Assembly (NCBI GenBank): GCA_016713125.1
Contig: JADJPT010000001.1
Coordinates: 62,001-126,000, forward strand
Reading direction: 5' to 3'
From: Betaproteobacteria bacterium
Lineage (GTDB): Bacteria; Pseudomonadota; Gammaproteobacteria; Burkholderiales; SG8-39
Length of the DNA stretch: 64,000 nucleotides
The position numbers were made by a program, and so were the translations under genes. The number at the start of each line of letters is the position of its first letter. Within the stretch, counting starts at the first letter, position 1. Below, one piece after another: positions 38,462-48,258 of this stretch. The notes under the pieces are model-generated. The model did no database searches. It had not been told where the DNA came from and worked only from the letters and a program-made list of their open reading frames with translations.

Positions 38462-39409
38462 ATGCGCATCGTATTTGCAGGCACTCCGGAGTTTGCCGCA
38501 GCGGCACTTCAGTCGCTGATCGAGGCCGGCCATCACATCCCGCTGGTTCTTACGCAGCCCGACCGGCCGGCCGGTCGCGGCATGAAGCTGCTCGCCAGCC
38601 CCGTGAAGCAGCTCGCCGAGCGCCTCGGATTGTCTGTTCACCAGCCGGCCGGCTTGCGCGATCCACATGCGTTGCAACCGGTCCTCGACGCGCGACCCGA
38701 TGTGCTGGTGGTCGCCGCCTACGGTCTGATCCTGCCCCCGGAACTTCTGGGACTTGGGCGCCACGGCGCACTCAACATCCACGCTTCGCTATTGCCGCGC
38801 TGGCGCGGTGCTGCACCCATCCAGCGCGCCATCCTGGCCGGCGACGCCCGGACCGGCATCACCATCATGCAGATGGACGCCGGCCTGGACACCGGACCTA
38901 CGCTGGCCATGCAGGAGGTGGCCATCGACGCCGCGGACACGGCAGGCACTCTGCACGACAAGCTTGCCGCGCTGGGCGCGCGCATGATCGTGCACGCGCT
39001 GCAGGAACTCGCCGCCGGGAACGTGCCGACACACCCGCAACCCGCGGTCGGTGTCACCTATGCCGCCAAGATCGCCAAGCGCGAAGCGGCGCTCGACTGG
39101 CGATTGCCGGCCGTCGAGCTCGAGCGAAAGGTGCGTGCCTTCAATCCGCACCCCGGGGCCCACGCGGCCTTGCGCGGCACGCAGGTGAAGGTCTGGCGTG
39201 CGCGCCCGGTAGCGGGCACGGGTACTCATGGCGAAGTGCTGGCCGCTTCGGATGCCGGCATTCTGGTGGCGTGCGGAGCCGGTCAACCCGGCGCACTCGA
39301 GTTGCTCGAATTGCAGCGCGCAGGGGGCAAACGCCTGTCGGCGGCGGCGTTCCTGCAGGGTTTCGCGCTCACTCCGGGTGAGCGCTTCGACCCAGTCGAT
39401 GCAGCCTGA
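38462..39409 (+). CDS. fmt: Methionyl-tRNA formyltransferase
   Basis: This enzyme formylates initiator Met-tRNA using 10-formyltetrahydrofolate. The 315 residues start MRIVFAGTPEFAAAALQSLI. They carry the catalytic segment HASLLPRWRGAAPIQ with the active-site N/H/D set (N in LNIHASLL, D in MDAGLDTGP) and a C-terminal OB-fold tRNA-binding domain. It lies 41 bases after def and overlaps the rsmB start by 11 bases. Confidence 0.97.
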   Translation: MRIVFAGTPEFAAAALQSLIEAGHHIPLVLTQPDRPAGRGMKLLASPVKQLAERLGLSVHQPAGLRDPHALQPVLDARPDVLVVAAYGLILPPELLGLGRHGALNIHASLLPRWRGAAPIQRAILAGDARTGITIMQMDAGLDTGPTLAMQEVAIDAADTAGTLHDKLAALGARMIVHALQELAAGNVPTHPQPAVGVTYAAKIAKREAALDWRLPAVELERKVRAFNPHPGAHAALRGTQVKVWRARPVAGTGTHGEVLAASDAGILVACGAGQPGALELLELQRAGGKRLSAAAFLQGFALTPGERFDPVDAA

Positions 39410-40698
39410 GGCCGCAAACCGGACGTCCGGTGTCTCGCCCGAGCTGGCCGAAGCACTGGCCAGCGCCAGTCGCATCGTCGCGAAGGTCATCGCCGGGCGC
39501 AGCTTGGCCGATGAAAGCGGCGATTTCGGCGCCAAGGGTCCGGCGCGTGGCGCCGTGCTTGATCTGGTATACGGAAGCCTGCGGCGCTACGGCCGCGGCG
39601 ACGCGCTGCTGGCGCGCCTGTCAACGCGCAAGGAAATCGATGTCGCCGTGCGTGCGTTGCTGCTGTGTGCGCTGTACGCGCTTGAGTCGGGGCGGTATGC
39701 GGAGCACACCGCCGTCGATCAGGCCGTGCGTGCCGCGACAACCTTGGGGTTGGAGCCTGCCAAGGGCTTCGTGAACGCGGTGCTGCGCGGCTGGACGCGC
39801 AGGCGCGCCGAGCTCGAACAGGCGATCGAGGTTGATCGCACGGCCAAGTACATGCACCCGGCCTGGTGGATAGACCGCTTGCGCGCCGAGCATCCCTGGA
39901 CAGTGGGAGGCGATGCTCGCCGTCGGCAATGAACGCCCGCCCATGGGGCTGCGCGTGAACCGCAGGCGCATCACCTCCCAGGGCTATCTCGAACGGCTCT
40001 CCAGCGAGGGCATGGCCGCGCGCAGCGCCGGCCCTGACGCCCTGGTGCTGGAGCAGCCCGTACCGGTCGAACGCCTGCCGGGCTTTGCAGAAGGTCTGGT
40101 GTCGATCCAGGATGCGGGCGCCCAGCGCGCCGCTCCGCTGCTCGACCTGCGCGACGGGCAACGCGTGCTCGACGCCTGCGCCGCGCCCGGCGGCAAGTCC
40201 GGACATATTCTGGAATGCGCAGATGTGGCACTGACCGCGCTGGATATCGGTCGCGAACGCTGCGGGCGCATACGTGAAAACCTGGCCAGGCTCTCACTGC
40301 GAGCCCAGGTGCTGGAGGCCGACTGCGTGCAGTTGGCGCAGTGGTGGGACGGCGTGCCGTTCGAACGCGTGCTTGCCGATGTGCCCTGCACGGGCTCCGG
40401 CGTGGTCCGGCGTCACCCTGACATCAAATGGCTGCGGCGCAGCGGCGACGCGGGCCGCTTCGCGCTCACGCAGGCGCGCATACTCGAAGCCCTGTGGCAG
40501 GTGCTGGCGCCGGGTGGTAAATTGCTCTACGTCACATGCTCGGTGTTCGAGGAGGAGAACGACGCGGTGGTGAGTACCTTCCTCGCCCGCCACGCCGATG
40601 CGCTGCGACCCGGAATACCCGGCGACATGGCCGCACAGCTGCCCCCCGCCCCCGATCACGACGGCTTCTTTTTCGCCTTGCTCGAAAAACAAATCTGA
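39399..40698 (+). CDS. rsmB: 16S rRNA (cytosine967-C5)-methyltransferase RsmB, frameshifted as read
   Basis: RsmB methylates C967 of 16S rRNA. The N-terminal NusB-like helical domain (VDQAVRAATTLGLEPAKGFV) is read from ATG 39399. An extra A at 39900 breaks the frame: HPWTVGGD should read HPWQWEAM. The remainder then continues in the next frame with the SAM motif DACAAPGGKSGHILE, DVPCTGSGVVRRHPDIKW and the catalytic cysteine in VTCSVFEEEN. Corrected length is 432 residues, close to E. coli RsmB (429). Both halves are well conserved, so the break is probably a sequence error. Confidence 0.9.
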
Positions 40699-40708
40699 TG
40701 CCGGCCCA

Positions 40709-41365
40709 ATGCGCAGCATTCTCCTGAATCTGGCAACCGTGCTGCTGTTCTCGCTGGGCGCGCTGTACGCGCCACCGGCGTCGGCCGACGAGATCGAGGT
40801 GCGCGAGGCTCGGCTCGAACAGGGTGAGGACGCGCTGTTGTTGAGCGTGGATTTCCAGTTCGATTTCAATCCGCGGCTCGAGCAACTGGTCGCCAACGGC
40901 GTGCCGCTGTATTTCGTCGTTGAGTTCGAACTGACGCGTCCGCGCTGGTACTGGTTCGACGAAAAGGCCGCGACCCGTCGCCTGCAGATGCGTTTGTCCT
41001 ACCACGCACTGACGCGTCATTACCGCCTGTCCACCGGCCTGCTGCAACAGAACTTTGCCAGTCTGGCCGATGCCCTCGCGGTACTGCGCCGCGTGCGCAA
41101 CTGGCCGGTGCTCGAGCGCGCGGCCGCCTCGCCGGATTCGAGTTACCAGGCCGCGGTGCGCATGCGACTGGACATCGCCCTGCTCCCCAAGCCTTTCCAG
41201 GTGAGCGCGCTCACCAGTCGCGAATGGCACCTCGAGTCGGATTGCCGCCGCTTCACCTTTCGCGTGCCGGCGACACAGCCGGCGCCCGCAGCGCCGGCTG
41301 ACAGGCGTGACGATCGCCGTGAAGACCGACGCGAGGAAAAGCGCGACGAGGCGGTGACGAAATGA
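40709..41365 (+). CDS. DUF4390 domain-containing protein
   Basis: This 218-residue exported protein of unknown function has a signal peptide (MRSILLNLATVLLFSLGALY, cleavage near PPASA). It then has one DUF4390 domain with a predicted beta-rich fold, and a charged tail (DRRDDRREDRREEKRDE). It lies between rsmB and ntrY and overlaps the ntrY start (ATGA). This association recurs in betaproteobacteria and hints at a periplasmic partner or input for the NtrY sensor, which is unproven. Confidence 0.88.
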   Translation: MRSILLNLATVLLFSLGALYAPPASADEIEVREARLEQGEDALLLSVDFQFDFNPRLEQLVANGVPLYFVVEFELTRPRWYWFDEKAATRRLQMRLSYHALTRHYRLSTGLLQQNFASLADALAVLRRVRNWPVLERAAASPDSSYQAAVRMRLDIALLPKPFQVSALTSREWHLESDCRRFTFRVPATQPAPAAPADRRDDRREDRREEKRDEAVTK

Positions 41366-43479
41366 GGATGCTGCTGATCATAGCCGCCGCCCTGGGCGGC
41401 ATCCTGCTGTTCCTGCTCGCCACGGCAAGCGCCAATACTTCGCTGTTCGCGCGTCATTATCCGCTGTTGCTCGGACTCAATGCAGCGCTGGCCGTTGCGC
41501 TGCTCGCGCTGGTCGGTTACCAGCTCGCCTCCTTGCGGCGCAGGCTGCGTGGGCGGGTTTTCGGATCGCGCCTCACCCTGCGCTTTCTGGTCCTGTTCGC
41601 GACCATGGCGGTGTTGCCGGGTCTGCTGGTCTACCTGGTTTCGGTGCAGTTCCTGTCCAAGAGCATCGAATCCTGGTTCGACGTGCGCGTCGACAGCGCC
41701 TTGGAAGGAGGCATCAAGCTGGGCCAGGCCGCGGTGGATCAGATGCTCGGCGAGCTCAACGTCAAGGCACGTGCCATCGCGCTGGAGCTTGCTGACCGTC
41801 CGGGCACGCACCAGGTCACCGCATTGAACCGGCTGCGCGAACAGGCCGGCGTCGAAGAAGCGGTGATCGTCGCCGGCAGTGGGCGCCTGATCGCCAGCGC
41901 GAACGACAGCCTGACGCGCCTGGTGCCGGAACTGCCTACGCCCACTCAGTTGCGCCAGGCGCGTGCCAGCCGGTTCGCAACAGCGATCGACGCGCACCCG
42001 GGCAAAGCCATGGGCCTGCGTGTGATCGTGCCGATTGCCGGGCTGGCGCTGACCGACGAGGTGCGCTATCTGCAGCTGCGTCAGACGGTGCCCGAGGCTC
42101 TCTCGCGCAGCGCAGAGTCGGTCGAGGCCGTGTATCGCGATTACCGCGAGCTGGCGCTGTCGCGACAGGGGCTCAAGCGCATCTACATCGTCACGCTTAC
42201 GCTGGCGCTGCTGATGGCATTGTTCTCCGCCGTGGCGCTGGCTTTCATATTGTCGGATCGCCTGTCCACGCCCCTGTCCGACCTCGCCCAGGCCACGCAG
42301 GCGGTGGCGCGCGGCGACTTCAGCCAGCGTGCGCCGGTCACCAGCCGCGACGAACTGGGCGTGCTGATCGAATCCTTCAACAGCATGACCGGCCAGCTCG
42401 ACGAAGCGCGCCGCGTGGTCGAGGCCAACCGCGCCAGACTGGAGAATATTCTCGCCAACCTTTCGGCCGGAGTACTGGTGTTCGACCGAGAGTTGCGGCT
42501 TACGATCTCCAACCACGGTGCGGCAGACATACTGGGCACCGAACTGCACGGGCTGTCCGGCCTGCCGCTGGATGCGTGGGCTGGTTTCGAGGCGTTCGCG
42601 CGGCCGGTGCGCGAGGCGTTCGACACGCATCGGGAGCGCGACTGGCAACTCGAACTTACGCTCAAGGGCACCGGCAAGACGCTGCTCGCTCGCGGCACTG
42701 CGCTGCCCGGCGATTCGGGCTACGTGCTGGTGTTCGACGACGTCACACAACTGATACAGGCGCAGCGCGCAACCGCATGGGCCGAGGTGGCCCGGCGCCT
42801 GGCGCACGAGATAAAGAACCCACTCACGCCGATCCAGCTCTCCGCCGAACGCCTGGAGATGAAGCTGGCCGACAAGCTCTCGGCAGACGATGCGCAGATG
42901 CTCAGGCGCGGCACGCGCACCATCGTCGATCAGGTGGCGGCGCTCAAATCCATGGTCGACGACTTCCGCGATTACGCGCGCCTGCCGGCGCCGGTGCTGG
43001 TGCGCCTCGATCTGAACGAGCTGGTGGGTGACGTCCTGCTGATGTACGAAACCTCTGCGGTGCCCATAAGGCGCAGCCTGGCCGAAGGCCTGCCCAAGGT
43101 GCGGGCCGATGCCGGCCAGTTGCGCCAGGTGCTGCACAACCTGGTGCAGAACGCTCAGGACGCGCTGGGCGCGGCGCGGCAGGATCTCGCGCAGTCCGCG
43201 CCGGCCGCCATCGAGGTGCGCACGGAAATGGCTGCGGGCCGCGTGCGTCTCTCCGTGACCGACAACGGCGGCGGTTTTCCCGAGGAAATGATGGCGCGCA
43301 TCTTCGAGCCTTACGTGACCACCAAGCCGCGCGGCACGGGACTGGGACTCGCCATCGTCAAGAAGATCGTCGACGAGCATCACGGCGAGATCGCCATCGA
43401 GAACCGGCCGACGCAGGGCGCCAGCGTCACCATCCTTTTTCCCTTGTCCGACGGCGGCACGACCGCCAAGGCGGCCTGA
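41362..43479 (+). CDS. ntrY: NtrY-like membrane sensor histidine kinase
   Basis: This 705-residue sensor kinase has N-terminal membrane helices (MRMLLIIAAALGGILLFLLA and further segments to about residue 100). A periplasmic loop and another helix near residue 280 follow. Next come a HAMP domain (LSDLAQATQAVARGDFSQR), a PAS-like domain, the phospho-acceptor H-box RRLAHEIKNPLTPIQLSAE and the ATP-binding N and G boxes (QNAQDALG, DNGGGF, GTGLGLAI). The family is linked to nitrogen or redox sensing in other proteobacteria. Its cognate regulator starts 3 bases after the stop. Confidence 0.92.
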   Translation: MRMLLIIAAALGGILLFLLATASANTSLFARHYPLLLGLNAALAVALLALVGYQLASLRRRLRGRVFGSRLTLRFLVLFATMAVLPGLLVYLVSVQFLSKSIESWFDVRVDSALEGGIKLGQAAVDQMLGELNVKARAIALELADRPGTHQVTALNRLREQAGVEEAVIVAGSGRLIASANDSLTRLVPELPTPTQLRQARASRFATAIDAHPGKAMGLRVIVPIAGLALTDEVRYLQLRQTVPEALSRSAESVEAVYRDYRELALSRQGLKRIYIVTLTLALLMALFSAVALAFILSDRLSTPLSDLAQATQAVARGDFSQRAPVTSRDELGVLIESFNSMTGQLDEARRVVEANRARLENILANLSAGVLVFDRELRLTISNHGAADILGTELHGLSGLPLDAWAGFEAFARPVREAFDTHRERDWQLELTLKGTGKTLLARGTALPGDSGYVLVFDDVTQLIQAQRATAWAEVARRLAHEIKNPLTPIQLSAERLEMKLADKLSADDAQMLRRGTRTIVDQVAALKSMVDDFRDYARLPAPVLVRLDLNELVGDVLLMYETSAVPIRRSLAEGLPKVRADAGQLRQVLHNLVQNAQDALGAARQDLAQSAPAAIEVRTEMAAGRVRLSVTDNGGGFPEEMMARIFEPYVTTKPRGTGLGLAIVKKIVDEHHGEIAIENRPTQGASVTILFPLSDGGTTAKAA

Positions 43480-43482
43480 ACC

Positions 43483-44730
43483 ATGGCACAGATACTGGTC
43501 GTAGACGACGAAGTCGGCATCCGCGAATTGCTTTCCGAGATCCTCGCCGATGAAGGCCACCAGATCATGCTGGCGGAGAACGCCGGGGCCGCACGCAGGC
43601 TGCGCAGTCAGCAGCGGCCGGATCTGGTTTTGCTCGACATCTGGATGCCCGACACCGACGGCATCACCCTGCTGAAGGAGTGGGCCGCCACCGGACAGCT
43701 GACCATGCCGGTGGTGATGATGTCCGGACACGGCACCATAGACACGGCCGTCGAGGCAACGCGCATAGGCGCGCTCGACTATCTCGAGAAACCGATCGCC
43801 CTGCAACGCCTGCTGGCGACCGTGAAGCGCGCACTTCGCAATCAAGGCGTCGCCGCGCCCGCCCGCCTGGCCCTTGCGACTCTCGGGCGCTCGGCGGTAC
43901 TCGCCGATCTGAAGAAGCGTCTCGCGCAGCTCGCGCAAGCGAGCGCCCCGCTGATGCTGCGAGGTGAGCGCGGCATGCATCCGGAGCTGTTCGCACGCCA
44001 CCTGCTGCCTGCCGGCTCGCCCTTCGTGAGCGGTGCCGAGGCGTTGTCGGATTCACCCTCGGATGTGCTGGCGCGTGCGGCGGGCGGCATATTGTTTGTC
44101 GACGATCTGCGGCGCCTCGCACGCAGCGAGCAGAAGAACCTGGAGTTCCTGCTGGCGCGCGCCGAGAAGCACAAGGCGCGCGTGGTCTCCTTTTCCACCG
44201 TCGAGCCCCGGCGCCTGGTGGCCGAACACGAGTTCGACGCCGAACTCGCGCAGCGTCTGTCCGAACTGGTGCTCACGCTGCCCGCGATGCGCGAGTTCGC
44301 CGAGGAGGTTCCGGAGATCGCCGCGTTGATGCTGGCGCAGTTGGTGGAAAGCCGCACCTGCCCGCCGCGCCGGCTGTCGACCGCGGCGCTGAATGCGCTG
44401 CGTCAGCAGAACTGGCCCGGCAATCTGGACCAGCTCGAAGCGGCGGTGCGCAATCTGGCGCTGACCGCACTGGAGGAAGAGATCCAGCTTGGCGATGTCG
44501 AACGTGTGCTTGCGGCCCATTCGGCGCCCGCCTCGGCGGGAGAACTGCCGCTGGATCAGCCGTATCGCGAGGCCCGCGACGCCTTCGAGCGCATGTACTT
44601 CGAGTTCCAGCTCGCGCGCGAGCACGGCAGCATGTCGCGGGTTGCCGAACGTACGGGCATAGAACGGACCCACCTGTACCGCAAGCTGAAGGCGCTTGGA
44701 CTTTCGGTGGGCAAGCGCGAGGAGCCGTGA
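43483..44730 (+). CDS. ntrX: NtrX-like response regulator with degenerate AAA+ domain
   Basis: This 415-residue response regulator has a receiver domain with phospho-acceptor D52 (LVLLDIWMP) and a C-terminal Fis-type helix-turn-helix (SRVAERTGIERTHLYRKLKA). The central sigma-54 AAA+ module is eroded. The Walker A position reads LRGERGMHPELFARHLL instead of GESGTGKE, no GAFTGA loop is present, and Walker B reads GGILFVDDL. It therefore should not hydrolyse ATP or activate sigma-54, and probably acts as a plain DNA-binding regulator or repressor. It is paired with NtrY and followed by trkA-trkH. Confidence 0.9.
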   Translation: MAQILVVDDEVGIRELLSEILADEGHQIMLAENAGAARRLRSQQRPDLVLLDIWMPDTDGITLLKEWAATGQLTMPVVMMSGHGTIDTAVEATRIGALDYLEKPIALQRLLATVKRALRNQGVAAPARLALATLGRSAVLADLKKRLAQLAQASAPLMLRGERGMHPELFARHLLPAGSPFVSGAEALSDSPSDVLARAAGGILFVDDLRRLARSEQKNLEFLLARAEKHKARVVSFSTVEPRRLVAEHEFDAELAQRLSELVLTLPAMREFAEEVPEIAALMLAQLVESRTCPPRRLSTAALNALRQQNWPGNLDQLEAAVRNLALTALEEEIQLGDVERVLAAHSAPASAGELPLDQPYREARDAFERMYFEFQLAREHGSMSRVAERTGIERTHLYRKLKALGLSVGKREEP

Positions 44731-44813
44731 GGGCCGACCAGGCTGGAGGCTGAGAAAGTCCGGAAGGTTCAGAAGGTTTAGAATCCGCACCTCATTCCGG
44801 AATCTCCCAACCC

Positions 44814-46189
44814 TTGAAAATCATCATCCTCGGCGCCGGCCAGGTCGGCTCTTCGGTGGCCGAAAGCCTGGTTTCAGAGCAAAACGACATCACCGTCGTG
44901 GATACGGATGCCCAGCGCCTGCGTGCGCTGCAGGACCGCTTCGATCTGCGTACCGTCGCCGGCAGCGGCTCGCACCCCTCGGTGCTGGCCGAGGCGGGTG
45001 CCGAGGACGCCGACCTGCTGATCGCGGTCACGCAGAGCGATGACACGAATCTCGTCGCCTGCAAGATCGCTCAGCAGCTGTTCAACATACCGCGCCGCAT
45101 CGCACGCATCCGCGCCACCGACTTCCTCGAGAACGAGCGAGTGCTGGGCGAGAACTGTTTCGACGTGGACCTGGCGATCTGTCCCGAGCAGGTGCTCACC
45201 GAGTACCTGACCAAGCTGGTCGAGTTTCCGGAAGCCCTGCAGGTGCTGGATTTCGCTGACGGGCTGGTGAGCCTGGTCGCCGTGCGTGCCTACCGCGGCG
45301 GCCCGCTGGTCGGCCATCCGCTCAAAGATCTGCGTCGCCATATCCCGGGGATCGATGCGCGCGTGGTGGCCATCTTCAGGAAGGACCAGCCCATGGTTCC
45401 GGAGGGTGACACCATCGTCGAGGCCGGCGACGAGGTGTTCTGCCTGGCGGCAACCGAGCATATCCGTGAGGTCATGAAGGAGCTGAGGCGCACTGGACCG
45501 GCCGGTCAAGCGCGTCATGCTGGGCTGGCGGCGGCAACATCGGCCTGCGGCTGGCGCGCGCGCTGGAGAATGGATACTCGGTGCGCGTGGTCGAGCACAA
45601 CAAGCGGCGCTGCGAGTCCATCGCCGGCAAGGTCGACAAGGCGCTGGTCCTCAACGGCGACGCCACCGACGAGGAGCTGCTGCAGGAGGAGAACGTCGAC
45701 GAGATGGACATGTTCTGCGCCGTGACCAACGACGACGAGAACAACATCATGAGTTCGCTGCTGGCGAAGAAGATGGGCGCGCGGCGTGTCGTCGCCCTGA
45801 TCAACCGCCGCTCCTACGTGGATCTTCTGCAAAGCGGCCAGATCGACATTGCGATCTCCCCGGCGCAGGCGACCATCGGCAAGCTGCTGGCCCACGTGCG
45901 CCGCGGCGACGTGGTATCCGTGCACAGCCTGCGGCGCGGTGCGGCCGAGGCGATCGAGGCGGTCGCGCACGGCGATGCGAGAAGCTGCAAGGTGGTCGGT
46001 CGCAGGGTCGAGGAGATCGAGCTGCCCAAGGGCTCGACCATCGGCGCGATCGTGCGCGGCCGGGAAGTCATCATCGCCCACCACGACACCCTGATCCAGG
46101 CCGAGGATCACGTCATCGTCTTCCTGGTGAACAAGCGCTCGATCGCCCAGGTCGAGAAGCTGTTCCAGGTCGGCGCGAGCTTCCTGTAG
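44814..46189 (+). pseudogene. trkA: Trk potassium uptake NAD-binding protein TrkA, two frameshifts as read
   Basis: TrkA is the cytoplasmic gating ring of the Trk K+ uptake system, with two RCK_N/RCK_C pairs. It starts with TTG at 44814 (KIIILGAGQVGSSVAESLV, the first NAD-binding motif). The second RCK_N is expected to read MLAGGGNIGLRLARALENG, but two one-base insertions split it: an extra base at about 45492 (CGCACTGG) and one G in GGG at about 45522-45524. The rest continues to 46189 (AQVEKLFQVGASFL). Corrected length is 457 residues, matching E. coli TrkA (458). Confidence 0.88.
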
Positions 46190-46222
46190 CCGGGCCGCGC
46201 CCCAGCGCCCCGCCAGTCCTCC

Positions 46223-47676
46223 ATGCGCCTCGCCGCCGTCCTGCACGTGCTGTCCCTGATCATCGTGCTGTTCTCGGCCTGCATGCTGGTGCCGCTGGGC
46301 TTCTCGTTCGCACTCGGCGATGCGGCGCAGTATGCCTACGACGGCTCGTTCGCCATCACGCTGCTGTCCGGTGGCGTGTTGTGGCTGGCCACCCACAAGG
46401 CGCGGCGGGAACTGCAGACTCGCGACGGCTTCCTGCTGGTGGCCCTGGTATGGACCGTGCTGCCGGCATTCGCCACGCTGCCGCTGTTGTTCTACATGCC
46501 CGGGCTGAGTTTCACCGACGCCTATTTCGAGGCCGTATCCGGTCTGACGACCAGCGGCGCAACCGTGCTCTCCGGGTTGGACGCCCTGCCACCCTCGATC
46601 AATATCTGGCGCACCTTCCTGGTCTGGCTGGGCGGCATGGGCATCATCGTGCTGACCGTGCCATCCTTCCTCTGCTGGGCGTGGGTGGGTCGCAGATCTA
46701 CAAGGCCGAAACGCCCGGCCCCATGAAGGACACCAAGCTGACACCGCGCATCACCGAGACTGCGAAGGGTCTATGGCTGGTGTACTTCGCGATCAGCGCG
46801 GCCTGCCTGGTCTCGCTGCGCTGGGCCGGCATGACCTGGCTCGACGCGCTGATGCACACCTTCTCCACCATGGGCCTGGGCGGTTTTTCCTCCCACGACG
46901 CCAGTTTCGGTTACTGGAACTCGCCGCTGATCGAGTTGGTGACAATCGTGTTCATGCTCGCCGCCGGCATCAATTTCGGCACGCATTTCCTGGCCTTGCG
47001 GCAAGCGCAGCCTGCGCTCGTACGCCGCCGACCCCGAGGCGAAATGGTTCCTGATCGTCCTGCTGGGCAGCGTCGCCGGCATTGCCTGGTACCTGCTGGG
47101 CAACGGCGTCTACGCCGACTATTGGACGGCGCTGCGCTATGCCGCGTTCAACGTGGTATCCATCGCCACGACCACCGGCTTCGCCAATACCGATTTCAAC
47201 CTCTGGCCGCCGTTCGCGCCGATCTGGATGCTGTTCCTGTCCAGCTTCACGACCTGCTCGGGTTCCACCGGGGGCGGCATGAAGATGATTCGCGCCATGA
47301 TCCTGTTCAAGCAGGTGTTCCGCGAACTGCTGCGCATCATCCATCCGAAGATCTACAACCCGGTCAAACTCTCCGGTCAGCCGCTGGAGAACAACGTGGT
47401 GTTCGCGGTGCTGGCCTTCGTGTTCGTCTACGTGTCCTGCATCATCGTCATGACGCTGGCGATGGTGGCCTCCGGCCTGGACCTGATCACGGGCTTTTTC
47501 GGCGGTGGTTGCCTGCATGAACAACATGGCCCCGGCTGAACCAGGTCGGTCCGTCGACCACCTACGAAGTGCTGACCGATTTTCAGACCTGGGTGTGCAG
47601 CTTCGCCATGCTGCTCGGCCGCCTGGAACTGTTCACGCTGCTGGTGGTGCTCACGCCGGCCTTCTGGCGCAAATGA
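46223..47676 (+). pseudogene. trkH: Trk potassium uptake protein TrkH, several frameshifts as read
   Basis: TrkH is the membrane pore of the Trk system, with four M-P-M repeats. Visible selectivity-filter loops are SGLTTSGAT and, in later frames, FSTMGLGGFSS and TTGFANTDF. The frame breaks at about 46662 (one G missing), 46996 (one extra base), 47502-47506 (one extra T) and 47527-47535 (one G and one C missing). Mending these gives 484 residues ending TLLVVLTPAFWRK, against 483 in E. coli. Five indels in 0.9 kb without other decay point to poor sequence here rather than an old pseudogene. Confidence 0.85.
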
Positions 47677-48062
47677 GCGAGCCGCCTGCGCGCATACCCG
47701 TGCATGTCGTAAGCGGACCGCCGGGCAGCGGCAAGAGCGCACTGATCGCACGGCTTGCGGCACTGCACCCCGACTGGCTGGGGCTGGTGAACAGCCTGCC
47801 GGTTGCCGGTGTGCCGGTCGGCAACCTGCGCCTGCTCGCCGCAGGCTGCCCGTGTTGCACCGGACGGGTGGCCCTGCAGGTCGGCCTGGCGCGCGCCTTG
47901 CGCGAGACGCGCGCGCTGCGTGCCCTGGTCGAACTGGCCGATGCCGATCATGCACGCCAGCTGGAACGCGCGCTGGAAACCTTTCCGCTGTCCCTGTCGC
48001 TCGCACCGGCAAGCCGCCTGGAGTTGCCGAGAGACGCAGAAAAGTTGGACTTTATTTTCTGA
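47673..48062 (+). CDS. Mini G3E/COG0523-like P-loop protein (unknown function)
   Basis: This 129-residue protein overlaps the trkH stop (ATGA). It has a Walker A loop GPPGSGKS (residues 15-22) after a short beta strand, and a cysteine motif GCPCCTGRV (from residue 58) like the GCxCC metal-binding motif of CobW/COG0523 (G3E) GTPases. A following helix and ELADADH resemble the region after Walker B, but the DxxG-type Walker B, the NKxD guanine motif and the C-terminal CobW domain are absent. It is less than half the family size, ending DAEKLDFIF. It could be a minimal metal-handling nucleotide-binding protein or a gene remnant. The name is only a resemblance. Confidence 0.6.
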   Translation: MSEPPARIPVHVVSGPPGSGKSALIARLAALHPDWLGLVNSLPVAGVPVGNLRLLAAGCPCCTGRVALQVGLARALRETRALRALVELADADHARQLERALETFPLSLSLAPASRLELPRDAEKLDFIF

Positions 48063-48065
48063 AGA

Positions 48066-48082
48066 TCGGCTCTGTGAGCCGA
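48066..48082 (+). terminator. Small hairpin after the trkA-trkH-P-loop unit
   Basis: TCGGCTC, TGT and GAGCCGA form a 7-bp perfect stem four bases after the stop codon at 48062. No U-tract follows, so termination here is only possible. The remaining gap to 48259 (about 175 bases) shows no gene or clear promoter. Confidence 0.4.
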
Positions 48083-48258
48083 ATTCAGGGTAGTTTGCTT
48101 GCGGAAAACGGCAAATACTCGAGCACCGAGCGCTGAACCGGGCGCGGCGCCGAGGCGCGATTTGAGCTGGCGCAAGCCGCCGGCGCCTGCCGAAGCCTAG
48201 AATCATCGGCCAGCCGTCATGCCTCCGCCGCCGCTTCCGCATCCTCTTCGAGTCCGCC

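Noticed and set aside
41143..44001. 952-codon open frame antisense to ntrY/ntrX, and similar long antisense frames at 315-1676, 48625-50763 and 57218-59257
   Set aside because: The opposite strand carries clear conserved genes. In GC-rich DNA the antisense frame stays open by chance, and the predicted proteins are rich in H, Q, R and G with no domains.
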